Under the pieces are notes generated by a model, which was given only the letters and a program-made list of their open reading frames with translations, did not search any database and was not told where the DNA came from. Shown here in pieces: positions 1-7,842 of a DNA stretch of 14,852 bases (position 1 is the first letter of the stretch; every line of letters starts with the position of its first letter). The DNA lies in NCBI GenBank assembly GCA_006226225.1, contig SBHI01000184.1:1-14852 (forward strand), written 5' to 3'. Both the position numbers and the translations under genes were made by a program. The stretch is from Alphaproteobacteria bacterium (GTDB taxonomy: Bacteria; Pseudomonadota; Alphaproteobacteria; Micavibrionales; CSBR16-224).

Positions 1-395
1 CCTGCACCGATAATCAGATAGAGCTGATCTTCCTTTGTCTCTGCCTCCAGCAGAATGCCGCAAAGTTTCTTGCCGTTCAGCAAAACGTCATTCGGCCATT
101 TCAACTGCAGCGGCAGGTCATTCTCATCCACAGCATTTTTCAGCGCATCAGCCATCGCCAGCGCCGTCAGAAACGCATATTTCCCTGCGGCGTCAAAATC
201 GCGCACCTGCCAAACCAGAGACAGATAAAGATTGCCTTCTGGCGATGTCCAGTCACGTCCGTAACGTCCGCGCCCTGCCGTCTGGCATGCCGCCGTGATA
301 ACCGTGCCATGTTCAAGATGTTCGCGCGCAAAAATATTGGTGCTGTCCACCGTTTCAAGATGAAGGTGCGTCACGCCGTCAGGAAATGCCGTCAT
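1..395 (-). CDS. birA: Biotin--[acetyl-CoA-carboxylase] ligase, partial (N-terminal 131 codons)
   Basis: This enzyme activates biotin with ATP and attaches it to the biotin carboxyl carrier protein of acetyl-CoA carboxylase and related enzymes in the cytoplasm. I translated it by hand, and the frame stays open to the window edge. Visible catalytic-domain motifs are ETVDSTN (residues 14-20), the biotinyl-AMP loop GRGRYGR (41-47), KWPND (99-103) and GKKLCGILLE (108-117). K110 aligns with the biotin-contacting lysine of the E. coli enzyme. The protein begins almost directly at the catalytic domain, so it lacks the N-terminal winged-helix DNA-binding domain of E. coli BirA and should be a ligase without repressor function. 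The ATG overlaps the nuoN stop as ATGA, which suggests translational coupling at the end of the nuo operon. The C-terminal half lies outside the window. This junction is common in alphaproteobacteria. Confidence 0.93.
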   Translation of the reverse strand, partial: MTAFPDGVTHLHLETVDSTNIFAREHLEHGTVITAACQTAGRGRYGRDWTSPEGNLYLSLVWQVRDFDAAGKYAFLTALAMADALKNAVDENDLPLQLKWPNDVLLNGKKLCGILLEAETKEDQLYLIIGA

Positions 396-1843
396 GCCCC
401 CAGCAGCCTCTCGACGGCATGGGTCAGCGTTTCAAACAGCGGCCAGATGATGACGGCAAAGACCAGAGCAAAAACCGTCGCGCCGCGCATCACGAACAAG
501 GCGGGCGCATCGTCAACGCGATCCAGCTCGTTCACAGGCTCGTCAAAATACATGACGCGGATGACGCGCAAATAGTAATAGGCCGCAACAACGCTGGACA
601 AAACGCCAAGGATGGCAAGACAGTAAAAACCTTGCGCAATCGCCGCCTGGAAAATGAACAGCTTGCCAAAGAAGCCAGCCACCGGCGGAATACCCGCCAT
701 GGAGAACATCAGCAAAGCCATACAGGCGGCCATCAGCGGGTTGTATTTTGCCAATCCCGCCAGATCATTGATTTCCTCGGCCTGCTGTCCGCGGCGCGTC
801 ATCATCAGGATCACGGCAAAAACGCCGCCTGTCGTAATCATGTAAATCACCATATACAGCATCAAGCCGCGTACGCCTTCGGCGCTGGCCGCTGCAAGAC
901 CGATCAGTGCATAGCCCATATGACCGATGGAGCTGTAAGCCAGCAGACGACGGATATTGGTCTGCCGCAAGGCCGCAAAGGCACCGACAATCATCGAACC
1001 TGCCGCGATCACCCAGATCACCTGCTGCCACTGATCGGCAACGCCGCCGAATGCGCTCATCGTGACCCGTGCAAGCAGTCCCATCGCCGCGATTTTCGGC
1101 ACCATCGCAAAAAAGCTGACAACCGATGCTGGTGCGCCTTCATAGACATCAGGCGTCCACATATGGAAGGGCACGGCGGAAACTTTAAACGCCAGCCCCG
1201 ACAGCATAAAGACCAGACCGATAACCAATCCCGTCGACGGTGTGCCCGCCATCAACGCTATCGCATCGGCGATACCAGGGAAGCTGGTCGTTCCGGCAAA
1301 GCCGTAAACCATTGAACAGCCGTAAAGCAGCAGGCCGGAAGACAGTGCCCCCAGCACGAAATATTTCACGCCCGCTTCGGACGATTTCAGACTGTCGCGG
1401 TTCAATGCCGCCAGCACATAAAGCGGCAGGCTTTGCAGTTCCAGCCCCATATAAAGCGAGATCAGGTCATTTGCCGACAGCATCATCATCATGCCGAGGA
1501 CGGAGAACAGCACCAGCACAGGATATTCAAACCGTGCGATTTTCTGCCTTTCGGCATATTGCATCGCCATCAGCACCGACAGCGCACCGCCGAACAGCAC
1601 CACGACTTTCATGAAAACGGCAAAAGGCTCGGAAATAAACAAGCCGCCAAAAGCCACAATCGCGCCATCGGGGAAACGCAACAGCAGAGCCGCCGTTACG
1701 GCAAAGCTGAGAACCGTATACCAGGAAATCAGGCGGAAGCTTTTATCCCCCAGAAAAACGCCGAGAACCAAAAGCAGCATTCCCATCACCGCCACAAGGA
1801 TTTCCGGCGCCAAGGGCAACAGATCAAATGTTCCGACAATCAT
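392..1843 (-). CDS. nuoN: NADH-quinone oxidoreductase subunit N
   Basis: NuoN is an antiporter-like membrane subunit of complex I, next to NuoK and NuoM, and carries one proton path. The 483-residue protein is almost wholly hydrophobic, with about 14 predicted membrane helices, the usual size for the family. The family signature GLELQSLPLYVL spans about residues 133-144 and contains the key glutamate E135. Further charges in the proton path are K220 in the segment LAFKVSAVPFH and H227, followed by MWTPDVYEGAP, the conserved proton-antiporter (Proton_antipo_M) loop. The start overlaps the nuoM stop as ATGA, and a strong ribosome site GGAAGGA lies 8 bases upstream. The stop overlaps the birA start in the same way. 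No truncation or missing key residue is seen. Confidence 0.97.
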   Translation of the reverse strand: MIVGTFDLLPLAPEILVAVMGMLLLVLGVFLGDKSFRLISWYTVLSFAVTAALLLRFPDGAIVAFGGLFISEPFAVFMKVVVLFGGALSVLMAMQYAERQKIARFEYPVLVLFSVLGMMMMLSANDLISLYMGLELQSLPLYVLAALNRDSLKSSEAGVKYFVLGALSSGLLLYGCSMVYGFAGTTSFPGIADAIALMAGTPSTGLVIGLVFMLSGLAFKVSAVPFHMWTPDVYEGAPASVVSFFAMVPKIAAMGLLARVTMSAFGGVADQWQQVIWVIAAGSMIVGAFAALRQTNIRRLLAYSSIGHMGYALIGLAAASAEGVRGLMLYMVIYMITTGGVFAVILMMTRRGQQAEEINDLAGLAKYNPLMAACMALLMFSMAGIPPVAGFFGKLFIFQAAIAQGFYCLAILGVLSSVVAAYYYLRVIRVMYFDEPVNELDRVDDAPALFVMRGATVFALVFAVIIWPLFETLTHAVERLLGA

Positions 1844-3399
1844 TCTTTTAATCCTTCCGTCTGCGGCGCGGCCGCATTCTCTTCGATTGGCAACTCATGC
1901 TCTGCCGCATATTCGATGCCCTGTTGATACAGACGGATCGTTTTGTCCACGGCAGGTGAAATCGTGTTCAATGTTGCGGCGGGATAAACCCCCATCCAGA
2001 TAACCAGAAAAGCCAGCGGCACAAACATACCGATTTCACGGGGCGAAAGATCCGGCATCCGGCGGACATCGTCATTTTCCAGCGGTCCGAAAACAACGGC
2101 ACGGTACAGATACAGCATATAGGCCGCGCCAAGGACAACCCCCGTCGCCGCCAGAACGGCCACCGTGGTATTGACGCGGAACGCACCCAGCAAGGCCAGA
2201 AACTCGCCGACAAAACCGCTGGTTCCCGGCAGCCCGACAGAACCGAGCATAAAGATCATAAACACCGTCGCATAACGCGGCATGACATTGACCACACCGC
2301 CATAGCGTCCAATTTCCCGCGTATGCAGGCGGTCATAAACAACCCCGACACAAAGGAACAGCGCCGCCGACACGACACCGTGCGACAGCATCTGGAACAT
2401 TGCGCCTTCCATCCCTTGGGCGGTCAGCGTAAAAATACCCAGCGTTACAAAACCCATATGCGCCACGGAAGAATAAGCGATCAGTTTTTTCATGTCTTTC
2501 TGCGCCAGCGCAACCAGCGAGGTATAGATAATAGCGATAATGCTGAGCGCATAGATATAAGGCGTGAAATAGGCCGTGGCCACCGGCAGCATCGGGACGG
2601 AAAATCGTAAAAAACCGTAACCGCCCATTTTCAGCAACACCCCGGCCAGAATGACGGAGCCAGCCGTCGGAGCCTCGACATGCGCGTCAGGAAGCCATGT
2701 GTGTACCGGCCACATCGGCACTTTGACCGCAAAAGATGCGAAAAAGGCCAAAAACAGCCAATATTGCATTTGCAGCGGGAAATGCGCCTTTTCCATCAGA
2801 ACCATAATATCCGTCGTGCCGGTATAGACATACATTGCAAGCACTGCGAGCAGCATCAGCACGGAACCGAGCAGCGTATAAAGGAAAAATTTGAAGGCGG
2901 CGTAAACGCGGCGCGGCCCGCCCCAGACACCGATAATGATAAACATCGGGATCAGCACAGCTTCGAAGAAAATGTAGAACACAACCAGATCAAGCGCACA
3001 GAACATACCGACCATCATGGTTTCCAGCACCATAAAGGCGATCATATATTCTTTGACATGTTTATTGATGGAAAACCAGCTGGCCAGAATACAAATCGGC
3101 GTCAGAAAGGTCGACAGCAGCACGAACAGCACGGAAATACCATCCACACCCATTTTGTAATTGATCTTCAGCGACGGCATCCAGTGCCAGGTTTCCACCA
3201 GCTGAAAGCCGGGATTGCCGGGAGTGAACATTGCATACATCACCAGCGAAACGCCGAAAGTAAACAACGAGGTAAACAATGCCACGTAGCGCGCATTGCG
3301 GTTCACGTCATCATCATTCTTGCTGTTGATCAGCAGGATAAAGAACGCGCCGAACAGCGGCAGGAACGTGATAAGCGAAAGTATCGGAAAGGTGTTCAC
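1840..3399 (-). CDS. nuoM: NADH-quinone oxidoreductase subunit M
   Basis: NuoM is the middle antiporter-like proton-pumping subunit of the membrane arm, between NuoL and NuoN. The 519 residues form about 14 helices. The conserved FFEAVLIPMFIIIG (about 144-157) contains the essential glutamate E146. K226 and H233 lie in AVKVPMWPVHTWLPDAHVEAP, and GVLLKMGGYGFLR follows. The start codon is GTG, preceded by AAGGAAGAAG in the 16-base gap after nuoL. No in-frame ATG start would keep the conserved first helix intact. The C-terminus carries a tail of about 25 mostly acidic residues (ending in EGLKE) after the last helix, which is probably cytoplasmic and variable. The stop codon overlaps the nuoN start. 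Confidence 0.97.
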   Translation of the reverse strand: MNTFPILSLITFLPLFGAFFILLINSKNDDDVNRNARYVALFTSLFTFGVSLVMYAMFTPGNPGFQLVETWHWMPSLKINYKMGVDGISVLFVLLSTFLTPICILASWFSINKHVKEYMIAFMVLETMMVGMFCALDLVVFYIFFEAVLIPMFIIIGVWGGPRRVYAAFKFFLYTLLGSVLMLLAVLAMYVYTGTTDIMVLMEKAHFPLQMQYWLFLAFFASFAVKVPMWPVHTWLPDAHVEAPTAGSVILAGVLLKMGGYGFLRFSVPMLPVATAYFTPYIYALSIIAIIYTSLVALAQKDMKKLIAYSSVAHMGFVTLGIFTLTAQGMEGAMFQMLSHGVVSAALFLCVGVVYDRLHTREIGRYGGVVNVMPRYATVFMIFMLGSVGLPGTSGFVGEFLALLGAFRVNTTVAVLAATGVVLGAAYMLYLYRAVVFGPLENDDVRRMPDLSPREIGMFVPLAFLVIWMGVYPAATLNTISPAVDKTIRLYQQGIEYAAEHELPIEENAAAPQTEGLKE

Positions 3400-3415
3400 A
3401 ATTCTTCTTCCTTAT

Positions 3416-5347
3416 TTATCCGTAAACCTTGTAGAAATAGAGCCCCGTCAGGACAGCCACGCCGACCAGCATCGCAAAAGCGTAGTGGTAAACATACCCT
3501 GTTTCCACATCTGCGACTTTCTCCCCTGTCACCGACATTGTTTTCGCAACACCGTCAGGGCCAAGGCGGTCAATAATCATTTCATCACCGCCTTTCCAGA
3601 GCGCATAACCCAGCTTATGCGCCGTGCGGACGAAAACAGCATCATAAATCTCGTCAAAATACCATTTATTGAACAGCAGGCGGTGAATAGCCGGGAAAGC
3701 CGTTGCAAAAGAGTGCGGCAATGTTCTGGCCACCATATAGAACAGATAGGACAACACAATCCCCGCCGTCGCAATACCGACCGGCAGTAATGCAACCCAA
3801 TGCGGTGCGTGATGCGCGGCTTCAATCGTATCATTGGCCGGAAGCACGAACAGGCTCTCCCGCCAGAATTCCATCCGTCCCTCACCGACAAAGCGTCCTG
3901 CGAAGATGCTGCCCGCAAACAGAGAGCCCGCAGCCAGCACATAAAGCGGCAAACGCATCACCGAAGGCGATTCATGGATATGCGCCATGACTTTTTCATC
4001 TGCGCGCGGCTGGCCGTGGAAGGTCATAAACAGCAAACGCCATGAATAGAAAGCCGTCAGGAAGGCGGCAATAATACCGCACCAGAAGGCAAAGGTACCG
4101 ACGGAGGAATGCGCGGCGAATGCAGCCTCCAAAATCAGATCTTTGGAGAAATATCCCGCAAACCACGGAATACCTGCCAAAGCCAGCGAGCCGATCCACA
4201 TCACCGCATAAGTCACCGGAATTTTCTTCCAGATGCCGCCCATATTGCGCATATCCTGCTCATCGGACATGGCGTGAATAACGGAGCCCGCGCCGAGGAA
4301 CAGCAGCGCCTTGAAAAACGCATGGGTAAAAAGGTGGAAAATCGCCGCGCCGTAAGCGGACACACCAAGCGCAAAGAACATGTAGCCCAGCTGGCTCATT
4401 GTCGAATAGGCAATGACACGTTTGATATCGAATTGCGTCAGCGCAATCGTTGCCGCAATCAGCGCCGTCAGCGCGCCGACAACCGTGATAAATTCCTGCA
4501 CGGCAGGGGCATATTCAAACAGCGGCGACATGCGCGCCACAAGGAAGACCCCTGCGGTGACCATGGTGGCAGCATGGATCAGTGCAGAAACGGGGGTCGG
4601 GCCTTCCATCGCATCGGGCAGCCATGTATGCAGGCCCAACTGTGCCGATTTCCCCATTGCGCCGATAAACAGCAAGCCGCAGGCCAGAGACAGCGCATGA
4701 ATGTCATAACCCATAAAGACGAACATCGCATGGGCGGCATTTTCGGCATCGAAGAAAATCGCATCAAAATCAAGCGTTCCGAAAATCGCGAACAGCGTCA
4801 TCACACCCAGTATCAGGCCGAAATCACCGACACGGTTGACGATGAAGGCCTTAACCGCAGCGGCATTGGCGCTGTGTTTATGATTCCAGAACCCGATCAG
4901 CAGATAGGAGGCCAGACCAACCCCTTCCCAGCCGAAGAACATCTGCAGCACGTTATCCGCCGTGACCAGCATCAGCATCGCAAAAGTAAATAGGCTGAGA
5001 TATGCCATAAAACGCGCCTTGCATTTGTCATGGCTCATATAGCCGACGGAATAAATATGCACGGCCGCAGAAACGATATTCACCACCACCAGCATCACTG
5101 CTGACAGCGTATCAAAGCGCAGCCCCCACGCAACATCCAGCGTGCCGGATTGGATCCATGTAAACAGCGGAACATGCAGCGTTTCCCCGCCCGCCGACAT
5201 CTCGCGGAAAATACCGATCGAGATAAAAGCCGCCACCAGCATAAAGGCGCAGGTCACGAATTGTGCAGCGCGGTCACCGATCACACGACCGAAAAACCCT
5301 GCGATAATCGCACCTATCAGCGGAAGAATGACTGCATATTGTTCCAT
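3416..5347 (-). CDS. nuoL: NADH-quinone oxidoreductase subunit L
   Basis: NuoL is the distal proton-pumping subunit of complex I. It carries the long lateral amphipathic helix that runs along the membrane arm. At 643 residues it is close to the usual alphaproteobacterial length. The N-terminal NADH-ubiquinone/antiporter domain is followed by GWEGVGLASYLLIGFW (about 139-154) with E141. K233 sits in GKSAQLGLHTWLPDAMEGP with H240, and H258 lies in SALIHAATMV. A second conserved block, FDIKRVIAYSTMSQLGYM, carries the mid-chain lysine. The long C-terminal part includes NKWYFDEIYD, typical of the region before the lateral helix, and ends in a final membrane anchor. The start lies 6 bases after the nuoK stop, with GGGG-rich ribosome-site sequence just upstream. 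Confidence 0.97.
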   Translation of the reverse strand: MEQYAVILPLIGAIIAGFFGRVIGDRAAQFVTCAFMLVAAFISIGIFREMSAGGETLHVPLFTWIQSGTLDVAWGLRFDTLSAVMLVVVNIVSAAVHIYSVGYMSHDKCKARFMAYLSLFTFAMLMLVTADNVLQMFFGWEGVGLASYLLIGFWNHKHSANAAAVKAFIVNRVGDFGLILGVMTLFAIFGTLDFDAIFFDAENAAHAMFVFMGYDIHALSLACGLLFIGAMGKSAQLGLHTWLPDAMEGPTPVSALIHAATMVTAGVFLVARMSPLFEYAPAVQEFITVVGALTALIAATIALTQFDIKRVIAYSTMSQLGYMFFALGVSAYGAAIFHLFTHAFFKALLFLGAGSVIHAMSDEQDMRNMGGIWKKIPVTYAVMWIGSLALAGIPWFAGYFSKDLILEAAFAAHSSVGTFAFWCGIIAAFLTAFYSWRLLFMTFHGQPRADEKVMAHIHESPSVMRLPLYVLAAGSLFAGSIFAGRFVGEGRMEFWRESLFVLPANDTIEAAHHAPHWVALLPVGIATAGIVLSYLFYMVARTLPHSFATAFPAIHRLLFNKWYFDEIYDAVFVRTAHKLGYALWKGGDEMIIDRLGPDGVAKTMSVTGEKVADVETGYVYHYAFAMLVGVAVLTGLYFYKVYG

Positions 5348-5353
5348 TGTCCC

Positions 5354-5677
5354 CTACCCCTTCATCGCCGTAATTTCATCAACGGCGATTGTGCCGCGGT
5401 TACGGAAGAACACCACAAGAATGGCCAGACCGATGGCGGCCTCAGCCGCCGCAACCGTCAGAATAAACATCGCGAAAATCTGCCCCGTCAAATCCTGCAG
5501 ATAGGCGGAAAAGGTCACCATATTGACCGTGACGGATAGCAGCATCAGCTCGACCGACATCAGGATAACAATCAGGTTACGACGGTTCAGGAAAATGCCG
5601 AACACACCCAGAATGAACAGCACCGCGCTGACCACCAGATAATGCGTCATTGTGATTTCAAACCATGCTGCGTCCAT
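5354..5677 (-). CDS. nuoK: NADH-quinone oxidoreductase subunit K
   Basis: NuoK is a small, three-helix membrane subunit related to the MrpC antiporter family. It connects the quinone-proximal membrane region to NuoN. The 107-residue protein keeps both buried glutamates needed for coupling: E43 in LMSVELMLL and E79 in AAAEAAIGLA. The C-terminus, with FFRNRGTIAVDEI, matches the mitochondrial ND4L-like alphaproteobacterial form. The start ATG shares one base with the nuoJ stop (TAATG), and GGGAG lies about 8 bases upstream, which supports it. An internal ATG at residue 10 would give a protein of the more usual 98-102 residues, but it has no better ribosome site. Confidence 0.96.
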   Translation of the reverse strand: MDAAWFEITMTHYLVVSAVLFILGVFGIFLNRRNLIVILMSVELMLLSVTVNMVTFSAYLQDLTGQIFAMFILTVAAAEAAIGLAILVVFFRNRGTIAVDEITAMKG

Positions 5678-6291
5678 TATTGCACTCCCGCTCCGGTTTC
5701 AACCTGTTGGATTTCCATGGCATCCGCCGGACGGCGCGAAACCTGATCACTGACGTTCTGTTTACGCACACCCGGGCGCGTTCTCAGCGTCAGCACAATC
5801 GCGCCGATCATCGCCACCAGCAGGATCAGCCCCGCCGTCTGGAACAGATAGACATTCTGCGTATAAAGAATTTGCCCCAGCGCATGGGTGTTGGTCACAC
5901 CGGCATCCGCGCTTATCGGTGCAAGACGGTTCTGCACCGCACCTGCCGAAAATTCCCATGTCCAGTACAGCCAAACCAGTTCCGCCAATAGAGCGAGCCC
6001 GACCAGACCGCCGATCGGCAGATAGCTGACCAGCCCTTCCTTGATGTTCACGCGGCCGACATCCAGCATCATCACGACAAACAGGAACAGCACCGCAACT
6101 GCACCGACATAGACGATAACCAGAATCATCGCGACAAATTCCGCCCCCAGCAGAACAAATAATCCGGCGGCGTTGAAAAAAGCCAAAATCAGAAACAGGA
6201 CGGAATGCACGGAATTCCGCGCCGTGATAACCATCACGCCGCTGGCAATCAGCACAGATGCGAACATATAGAATACCAGGGCTTCAATCAT
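5677..6291 (-). CDS. nuoJ: NADH-quinone oxidoreductase subunit J
   Basis: NuoJ is the bacterial counterpart of mitochondrial ND6. It is a five-helix membrane subunit at the hinge between the quinone site and the antiporter subunits. The 204-residue protein has the expected helices. The conserved third helix YVGAVAVLFLFVVMML (about 61-76) is known in this family to hold a pi-bulge that rearranges during turnover. E51 precedes it in LLGAEFVAMILVIVY. After the fourth helix the chain has a loop and a last helix (about 150-165). A polar C-terminal tail of about 35 residues follows. The ribosome site GAAGGA lies 7 bases before the ATG. The gap after nuoI is 27 bases, and the stop overlaps nuoK by one base. 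Confidence 0.96.
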   Translation of the reverse strand: MIEALVFYMFASVLIASGVMVITARNSVHSVLFLILAFFNAAGLFVLLGAEFVAMILVIVYVGAVAVLFLFVVMMLDVGRVNIKEGLVSYLPIGGLVGLALLAELVWLYWTWEFSAGAVQNRLAPISADAGVTNTHALGQILYTQNVYLFQTAGLILLVAMIGAIVLTLRTRPGVRKQNVSDQVSRRPADAMEIQQVETGAGVQ

Positions 6292-6318
6292 GTTTTTGTC
6301 CTTCGTTCCTTTTCCTGC

Positions 6319-6807
6319 TTAGCGATAAAGGGCATCGGCTTCGATATTACGGGCGATCTGCGCCTCCCAGATATCGCCGTTTGCCAGCAGTTTGTCCTTA
6401 TTGTAGTAAAGCTCTTCGCGCGTTTCCGTCGCATATTCGAAATTCGGCCCTTCGACAATCGCGTCAACGGGGCAGGCCTCCTGACACAAACCGCAATAGA
6501 TGCATTTGATCATATCAATGTCATAGCGCGTCGTACGGCGGCTGCCGTCATCACGCGGTTCGGCTTCGATCGTGATCGCCATAGCGGGGCAAATCGCCTC
6601 GCATAATTTACAGGCAATGCAGCGCTCCTCTCCGTTCGGGTAACGGCGCAGCGCGTGTTCACCGCGAAAACGCGGACTGATCGGGCCTTTTTCAAACGGG
6701 TAGTTCAAGGTCACTTTCGGCTTGAACATATATTTGAATGTCAGCCAAAAACCGCGCACCAGTTCGGTCAAAAGAAATCCGCGCACCATTCTGTCTGTAA
6801 AACTCAT
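6319..6807 (-). CDS. nuoI: NADH-quinone oxidoreductase subunit I (two 4Fe-4S clusters)
   Basis: NuoI is an 8Fe ferredoxin-type subunit in the peripheral arm. It holds clusters N6a and N6b, which carry electrons from NuoG to cluster N2 in NuoB. The 162-residue length is typical of the alphaproteobacterial and mitochondrial (TYKY) form. Two full binding motifs are present: C63, C66, C69 with C73 (ERCIACKLCEAICP) and C102, C105, C108 with C112 (KCIYCGLCQEACP). The amphipathic N-terminus (about 1-30) would lie on the membrane beside NuoH. The block GPNFEYATETREELYYNK after the second motif is a family hallmark. AAAGG lies about 9 bases before the ATG. The gap after nuoH is 15 bases. Confidence 0.98.
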   Translation of the reverse strand: MSFTDRMVRGFLLTELVRGFWLTFKYMFKPKVTLNYPFEKGPISPRFRGEHALRRYPNGEERCIACKLCEAICPAMAITIEAEPRDDGSRRTTRYDIDMIKCIYCGLCQEACPVDAIVEGPNFEYATETREELYYNKDKLLANGDIWEAQIARNIEADALYR

Positions 6808-6822
6808 CCGTCAAAACCTTTC

Positions 6823-7842
6823 TTAGAACACCGGCAGGCTGTTATTTGCCAGCAATGCTCCGGCAACCACAATCACCCAAAGCAGCGTAAAGGGCAGAAA
6901 CACTTTCCAGCCAAGACGCATCAGCTGGTCATAGCGGTAACGTGGCAATGTCGCCCGTGACCACAGGAAAATAAACAAAACCGCCGCCGTTTTCGCGCCA
7001 AACCAGATCAGACCCGGCACCCATGACAACCATGAAATTTCAAGGCCGAAAGGCGGCAGCCAACCGCCAAGGAACAGGACGACCGTCATACCGCTCATCA
7101 AGATCATATTGGCGTATTCACCCAGGAAGAACAGCGCAAAGGTCATCGCCGAATATTCGACGTTGTAACCGCCGACCAGCTCGGATTCCCCTTCGGGCAG
7201 ATCAAACGGCGCACGGTTGGTTTCCGCCAGTGCCGAGATGACAAATACCACAAACATCGGGAACAACAGCAGATTCATCCACCATGTGCGTTCCGCCATA
7301 ACGATATCGCTTAAGTTAAGCGAGCCCGTTGTCAGCAGTACCGTGATAATCACAAAGCCGATGGAAACCTCATAGGAAACCATCTGTGCCGCAGAGCGCA
7401 GCCCACCAAGAAAAGCATAGCGCGAATTGGATGCCCAGCCCGCCATCAGAATGCCGTAAACGCCCAATGAGGAAATCGCGAACAGATACAAAATACCGAC
7501 ATTGATATCAGCCAGCACCATGCCCTCATCAAAGGGAATAACCGCCCATGCGACAAGACTGAGCATAAAGGTCAGCATCGGTGCGAGCACAAAAATCACC
7601 TTGCTGGAGCGCACCGGCAAAATCGTTTCCTTGGCGAACAGCTTGATACCGTCAGCCAGCGGCTGCAGCAGACCGAACGGCCCGACCATCATCGGCCCCT
7701 GCCGCATTTGCATGGCGGCCATCACTTTGCGCTCCGCATAGGTCAGATACGCAACGGCCCCCAAAAGCGGCAGAATGATCAGCACGATCTTTCCGGTAAT
7801 AATTGCAACAGCCAGAAGATATCCTAAAAGAGTTTCAAGCAT
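6823..7842 (-). CDS. nuoH: NADH-quinone oxidoreductase subunit H
   Basis: NuoH (ND1 family) is the membrane subunit that forms the quinone entry channel and anchors the peripheral arm. The 339 residues make about 8 membrane helices. Family motifs are AERKV (36-40), GPFGLLQPLADG (54-65) and the acidic quinone-chamber loop AETNRAPFDLPEGESELVGG (206-225), followed by YNVEYS. The C-terminus has RATLPRYRYDQLM. I chose the ATG at 7842, eight bases inside nuoG, because the family begins at MLETLLG-type sequence. An upstream TTG at 7875 would add 11 charged residues unlike the family and has no ribosome site. One conserved position is unusual: GPMMVGP, where most family members read GPNxVGP. Confidence 0.95.
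   Translation of the reverse strand: MLETLLGYLLAVAIITGKIVLIILPLLGAVAYLTYAERKVMAAMQMRQGPMMVGPFGLLQPLADGIKLFAKETILPVRSSKVIFVLAPMLTFMLSLVAWAVIPFDEGMVLADINVGILYLFAISSLGVYGILMAGWASNSRYAFLGGLRSAAQMVSYEVSIGFVIITVLLTTGSLNLSDIVMAERTWWMNLLLFPMFVVFVISALAETNRAPFDLPEGESELVGGYNVEYSAMTFALFFLGEYANMILMSGMTVVLFLGGWLPPFGLEISWLSWVPGLIWFGAKTAAVLFIFLWSRATLPRYRYDQLMRLGWKVFLPFTLLWVIVVAGALLANNSLPVF

Noticed and set aside
386..1315. A 309-codon open frame on the plus strand opposite nuoN, rich in His, Arg and Gln
   Set aside because: It is antisense to an intact, well-conserved gene. Its composition is what the reverse complement of hydrophobic membrane-protein codons yields, and it has no recognisable motif.
2680..3576. 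A 298-codon open frame on the plus strand opposite nuoM and the end of nuoL
   Set aside because: It has the same antisense composition (His, Gln, Arg rich), crosses a gene boundary and matches no family I know.
4109..4993. A 294-codon open frame on the plus strand opposite nuoL
   Set aside because: It is a shadow of the nuoL reading frame, with no motif and no ribosome site that stands out.
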